Of a stretch of 64,000 nucleotides of DNA, positions 61,163 through 64,000 are shown one piece after another. Numbering within the stretch: position 1 is the stretch's first letter; each line of letters opens with the position of its first letter. This DNA is from Changshengia sp963803165. Lineage in GTDB: Bacteria > Chloroflexota > Dormibacteria > Aeolococcales > Aeolococcaceae. The stretch spans positions 124,001 through 188,000 of the forward strand of contig CAWDLK010000002.1 of assembly GCA_963803165.1 (NCBI GenBank). The letters are read 5' to 3'. The position numbers and the translations under genes are program-made. The notes beneath the pieces were generated by a model that worked only from the letters and a program-made list of their open reading frames with translations, did not search any database and had not been told where the DNA came from.

Positions 61163-61906
61163 ATGGCCCTCACCGCCCCTGTCATCGATGCCACCGACGC
61201 CACCTTCGACACCGACGTCATCGCCGGGTCCCGCGACCGTCCGGTGGTGGTCGACTTCTGGGCCGGCTGGTGCGCCCCCTGCCGGACCCTCGGCCCGATC
61301 CTCGAGGAGGCCGTGACCCGCCACGGCGGCATCACCCTGGCCAAGCTGGACGTCGACGCCAACCCGATGACCGCGGCGCGGTTCGGCATCCGGGGCATCC
61401 CCGCGGTCAAGGGCTTCCGCGACGGGGGGATGGTGGCCGAGTTCGTCGGGCTCCAGCCGAGGCCGCAGATCGAGCGCTTCCTGGCCGGGCTGGCCCCGGC
61501 CCCCCCTCCCCCACCGCTTCCGCGGGACGAGGCCGGGCTCCGAGCGGCGCTGCTCGCCCAGCCCGACGACCCTGCACCGCGCCGCGTGCTCGGCACCCTG
61601 CTCTTCGAGGCCGGCCGCCTGGCGGAGGCCGAGGAGGTGCTCGCCCCCGGCCGCGACGACCCCGTGTGCGACGGGCTGCGCGCGCGCATCGAGCTCTCCC
61701 GGGGCGGCGACCCCGAGCTCGCCGCCCTGGTGCGGGACGGCCAGGGCACGGAGGGGCTGCGGCGTCTGATCGCCGCCATCCGGCGGAGCGGCGGGCCGGA
61801 GCGGGCGCGGCTCCGCCGGGTCGTCCTGGGCGGCATCGAGGACGAGCGTCAGGCCGACCCGATGGTCGAGGACCTGCGCGGCGAGCTGGCCTCCGCCCTC
61901 TTCTGA
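61163..61906 (+). CDS. Thioredoxin with C-terminal TPR-like domain (CnoX/YbbN-like)
   Basis: A 247-residue protein. The N-terminal thioredoxin domain has the active site WCAPC (C37, C40) and cis-Pro in RGIPAVKGF; residues about 115-245 are helical repeats like the TPR part of CnoX/YbbN, a holdase that delivers clients to GroEL. Cytosolic. ATG at 61163 follows CAGAAT by 6 nt. Divergent from cfa. Confidence 0.85.
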   Translation: MALTAPVIDATDATFDTDVIAGSRDRPVVVDFWAGWCAPCRTLGPILEEAVTRHGGITLAKLDVDANPMTAARFGIRGIPAVKGFRDGGMVAEFVGLQPRPQIERFLAGLAPAPPPPPLPRDEAGLRAALLAQPDDPAPRRVLGTLLFEAGRLAEAEEVLAPGRDDPVCDGLRARIELSRGGDPELAALVRDGQGTEGLRRLIAAIRRSGGPERARLRRVVLGGIEDERQADPMVEDLRGELASALF

Positions 61907-61937
61907 CCGCCGCGCGGGCGTTCCCGTCTGTGCGACA

Positions 61938-62732
61938 TTGGTCACCGCAACAGCCGGAGAGCCCTGCGAGGGAAGAGCCACGCCACATGTCGCCGACGCG
62001 CTCACCGCGGAGACGGTCCGGATTGCCGGCCACGGGGGCGATCGGATCCCCGCCTACCTGGCCGAGCCCCAGGGCGACGGGCCCTTCGGCGGCGTGGTGG
62101 TCATCCACCACATGCCGGGTTGGGACCGATGGAGCAAGGAGGTGGTGCGCACCTTCGCCGCCGCCGGCTACCTCGCCATCTGCCCGAACCTCCACTTCCG
62201 CGAGGGCGGGGACGCCGGCCCGGACGACTCCGCCGCCGCGGTGCGGGCCGCCGGGGGGGTGCCCGACGAGCGCCTGGTCGGCGACGTCGACGGCGCGGCC
62301 CGCCACCTGCGCTCGCTGCCCTCGTCCAACCAGAAGGTCGGCGTCATCGGCTACTGCTCGGGCGGCCGGCAGGCCTTCCTGGCCGCCTGCAGCCTGCCCC
62401 TGGACGCCGCCGTCGACTGCTACGGGGCGGGCGTGACCGGGACCATGCCGGCGCAGTCGCCCTTCAAGATGGAGCCGATCATCGGGCTGGCCCCCACCCT
62501 CTCCTGCCCGCTGCTCGGGCTCTTCGGGGCCGAGGACCACTTCCCCTCACCCGAGCACGTCGCGGAGCTGGAAGCCGAGCTGACCCGCCTCGGCAAGCCC
62601 CACGAGTTCCATTCCTATGCGAACGCCGGCCACGGCTTCTTCGCCGTCGACCGATCCAGCTACCGCGTCGAGGCCGCCCTCGAGGGCTGGGCGCGCATCT
62701 GGGAGTGGTACGGCCGCCACCTCAGCAGCTGA
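61938..62732 (+). CDS. Dienelactone hydrolase family protein
   Basis: A 264-residue alpha/beta-hydrolase of the DLH family. The nucleophile is a Cys in GYCSGGRQAF, with acid Asp in GAEDHFPS and His in AGHGFFAVD. The N-terminal IPAYLAEPQG and VVVIHHMPGWD match DLH. It may act on lactones or carboxymethylene compounds. A TTG start at 61938 is used; no ATG is in frame nearby, so the exact start is uncertain. Confidence 0.85.
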   Translation: MVTATAGEPCEGRATPHVADALTAETVRIAGHGGDRIPAYLAEPQGDGPFGGVVVIHHMPGWDRWSKEVVRTFAAAGYLAICPNLHFREGGDAGPDDSAAAVRAAGGVPDERLVGDVDGAARHLRSLPSSNQKVGVIGYCSGGRQAFLAACSLPLDAAVDCYGAGVTGTMPAQSPFKMEPIIGLAPTLSCPLLGLFGAEDHFPSPEHVAELEAELTRLGKPHEFHSYANAGHGFFAVDRSSYRVEAALEGWARIWEWYGRHLSS

Positions 62733-62749
62733 GCCCGGAGAGACACTCC

Positions 62750-62995
62750 ATGTGCACGTATCAGACCGAGACCGTCACCGTCCAGGGGAGCGGCAAGGGC
62801 GTCCCAGCCTGGTTCCCGCTGACCGAGGCCACCGTCTACTACGACCATCCCCAGCACGCCGCGGCCGAGCACACCGTCAACCTCGACTTCCTCAATCGCG
62901 AGCGCGGTCCCTCGGCTCGGGTGGCCGTCGAGCTCAGCGTCGAGTCGGCGCGGGCGCTCGCCGCGGCCATCCTCGCGTCGCTGCCCGCGAGCTGA
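62750..62995 (+). CDS. Small conserved protein (81 aa, possibly DUF6295)
   Basis: Begins MCTYQTETVTVQGSGKG, then PAWFPLTEATVYYDHP, TVNLDFLNRERGPSARVAVEL and SARALAAAIL. I recall short actinobacterial proteins of this shape (DUF6295), but am not certain. ATG at 62750 with GGAG 10 nt upstream. 17 bp after the dienelactone hydrolase, likely co-transcribed. Confidence 0.7.
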   Translation: MCTYQTETVTVQGSGKGVPAWFPLTEATVYYDHPQHAAAEHTVNLDFLNRERGPSARVAVELSVESARALAAAILASLPAS

Positions 62996-63022
62996 CCCAC
63001 CCCGGTCCGGCCCGGACCGACC

Positions 63023-64000
63023 TCAGGCGCTCCGCCGGAGGGCCGCGCCCTCGCGCGCCGGTGGGTTCGGGCCCGGCGGGCTGACCCGGCGGAAGCCGTC
63101 CCACATCCTGGCTCCCACCTCGCGCGAGAGCAGCTCGCTGACCCCGGCGGCGTCGAGGGCCGCCGCGAAGTGGAAGCCCTGGGCGAGGTCGCAGTGCAGC
63201 TCGCGCAGCTCCTGCAGCTGCGCGTCCTGCTCCACCCCGACCGCCACCAGGCGCAGGTCAAGCGTCCTGCCCAGCCCGATGATGCCGGCCAGGAACGCGC
63301 GCTCGCGCTCGTCGGTCGCCACGTTGTCGACGAACGCCTTGGGGATCTTGAGCGCGTCGACGGGCAGGAACTTGAGCTCCCCCAGCGAGGAGTACCCGGT
63401 GCCGAAGTCGTCGATGGCGAGCGTCACCCCGAGGTCCTTGAGGGCTCGGAGGCGCTCCAGAGTGGTGGCGGTGTTCTCGACCAGGAGGCTCTCCGTGATC
63501 TCAAGGGTCAGCAGCGACGGGGAGAGGTGGGTCTCGCGCAGGACCGCGGCCACCTCCTGGGCGAAGCCGGGATGGAGGAGCTGGCGCGGCGAGAGGTTGA
63601 CGCTGACGAGGAGCGGACGCTCGGGACGGTCGGCCATCCAGCGCGCCGCCTGCGCGCACGCGGTGCGCAGCACCCGGTCGCCGATCTCGCGGATCAGCCC
63701 GCTGGACTCGGCGACGGGGATGAAGTCGCGGGGCTCGACCGAGCCGCGGCGAGGGCTGTCCCAGCGAGCGAGCGCCTCGACCCCGATCATCGTGCCGCTG
63801 CCGAGGGCCACGATGGGCTGGTACTCGACATACAGCTCGCCGGCGTCGACCGCGTGCTCCAGGTCGGTCTTGAACTGGACGCGACTCTCGAGCGCGCTCT
63901 GCATGCTGGCGTCGAACGTCTCCACGGTCGCCTTGCCCCGCTCCTTGGCCCGGTACATGGCGACGTCCGCCTCGCGGAGCAGGTCGTCGTAGGTCATCGA
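63023..64000 (-). CDS. GGDEF-EAL protein with degenerate EAL site (truncated by window edge)
   Basis: Open to the end of the window; about 325 residues visible. The edge-proximal part is the end of a GGDEF domain (LREADVAMYRAKERGKATVE), followed by a complete EAL domain: GVEALARW, VNLSPRQLL, ITESLL, DDFGTGYSSL. The usual KID motif is KIP, and the usual catalytic E of AEGVE is Val (AVGVE). The Gln of QGFHF is present. Loss of the general-base Glu suggests the domain binds but may not hydrolyse c-di-GMP. The GGDEF active site lies outside the window. Confidence 0.88.
   Translation of the reverse strand, partial: SMTYDDLLREADVAMYRAKERGKATVETFDASMQSALESRVQFKTDLEHAVDAGELYVEYQPIVALGSGTMIGVEALARWDSPRRGSVEPRDFIPVAESSGLIREIGDRVLRTACAQAARWMADRPERPLLVSVNLSPRQLLHPGFAQEVAAVLRETHLSPSLLTLEITESLLVENTATTLERLRALKDLGVTLAIDDFGTGYSSLGELKFLPVDALKIPKAFVDNVATDERERAFLAGIIGLGRTLDLRLVAVGVEQDAQLQELRELHCDLAQGFHFAAALDAAGVSELLSREVGARMWDGFRRVSPPGPNPPAREGAALRRSA

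Noticed and set aside
1..64000. tRNA or rRNA genes
   Set aside because: No T-arm like GGTTCGAATCC with flanking acceptor stems and no rRNA-like conserved blocks were found by eye; a covariance search would be decisive.

Overview
This is a very GC-rich bacterial chromosome segment with tightly packed genes. No rRNA, tRNA, CRISPR array or insertion sequence was found. The housekeeping backbone runs rpsO-pnp-asd, rnj, ftsK, yajQ, pgsA, pncC(cinA), recA-recX, rny, spoVS, miaB, mutS-mutL, miaA, lexA, an order familiar from Gram-positive and Chloroflexota-like genomes. RNase J plus RNase Y, SpoVS, a Gram-positive type LexA box and a type IV pilus set without a visible secretin suggest a monoderm-like lineage. 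A Chloroflexota or Dormibacterota relative is my best guess, but this is inference from gene content, not from a phylogeny.

Layout. 1-5.9 kb: the end of a VapC-like PIN toxin, a minus-strand GH94 phosphorylase coupled to two small membrane proteins, and a divergent GH1 beta-glucosidase overlapping a DagK-like lipid kinase. 6-9.7 kb: rpsO, pnp, asd. 10.1-18.8 kb: type IV pilus locus with pilT, a methylase-only PilD fragment, two paralogous pilins (one with a Gly12/PTSS linker and an extra C-terminal domain), minor pilins, pilC and pilB. 19.1-22.9 kb: two GT-C type membrane glycosyltransferase candidates and an AI-2E family permease. 23.3-33.2 kb: UDG family 4, RNase J, lipoprotein, FtsK, YajQ, PgsA, PncC, PRC-barrel protein, RecA, RecX. 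33.2-42.8 kb: MFS, RNase Y, SpoVS, MiaB, MutS, MutL. 42.9-49 kb: a 1110-residue MalT/BTAD regulator, small secreted proteins, MiaA, LexA. 49-64 kb: accessory enzymes, a YneA-like LysM protein, NUDIX, OsmC, a tyrosine recombinase, methyltransferases, a lone DppB-like permease, CFA synthase, thioredoxin-TPR, dienelactone hydrolase and a degenerate GGDEF-EAL protein.

How it fits together. An SOS circuit can be read from the sequence: LexA boxes lie in the promoters of lexA, recA, ftsK and the divergent LysM/NUDIX pair. The best site, a 14/14 match to the CGAACRNRYGTTYG consensus, sits inside the core promoter of the LysM gene, as expected for an SOS division inhibitor. A second theme is initiation. 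At least 15 genes have a -10-like hexamer ending 6-9 nt before the start codon, implying leaderless transcripts, and three membrane-protein genes appear to need ATC/ATT starts.

A third theme is frameshifts. Five protein-coding genes (minor pilin, pilC, rnj, a lipoprotein, mutS) are each broken by a single base, and a small ORF near 9.9 kb probably is too. Three of these carry the identical nonamer TCGAACTCG at the break, where removing one A restores a family-consistent Leu/Val-Asp-Ser reading. This is either a systematic sequencing artefact at one motif or a recurrent +1 recoding signal, and is the observation most worth testing.
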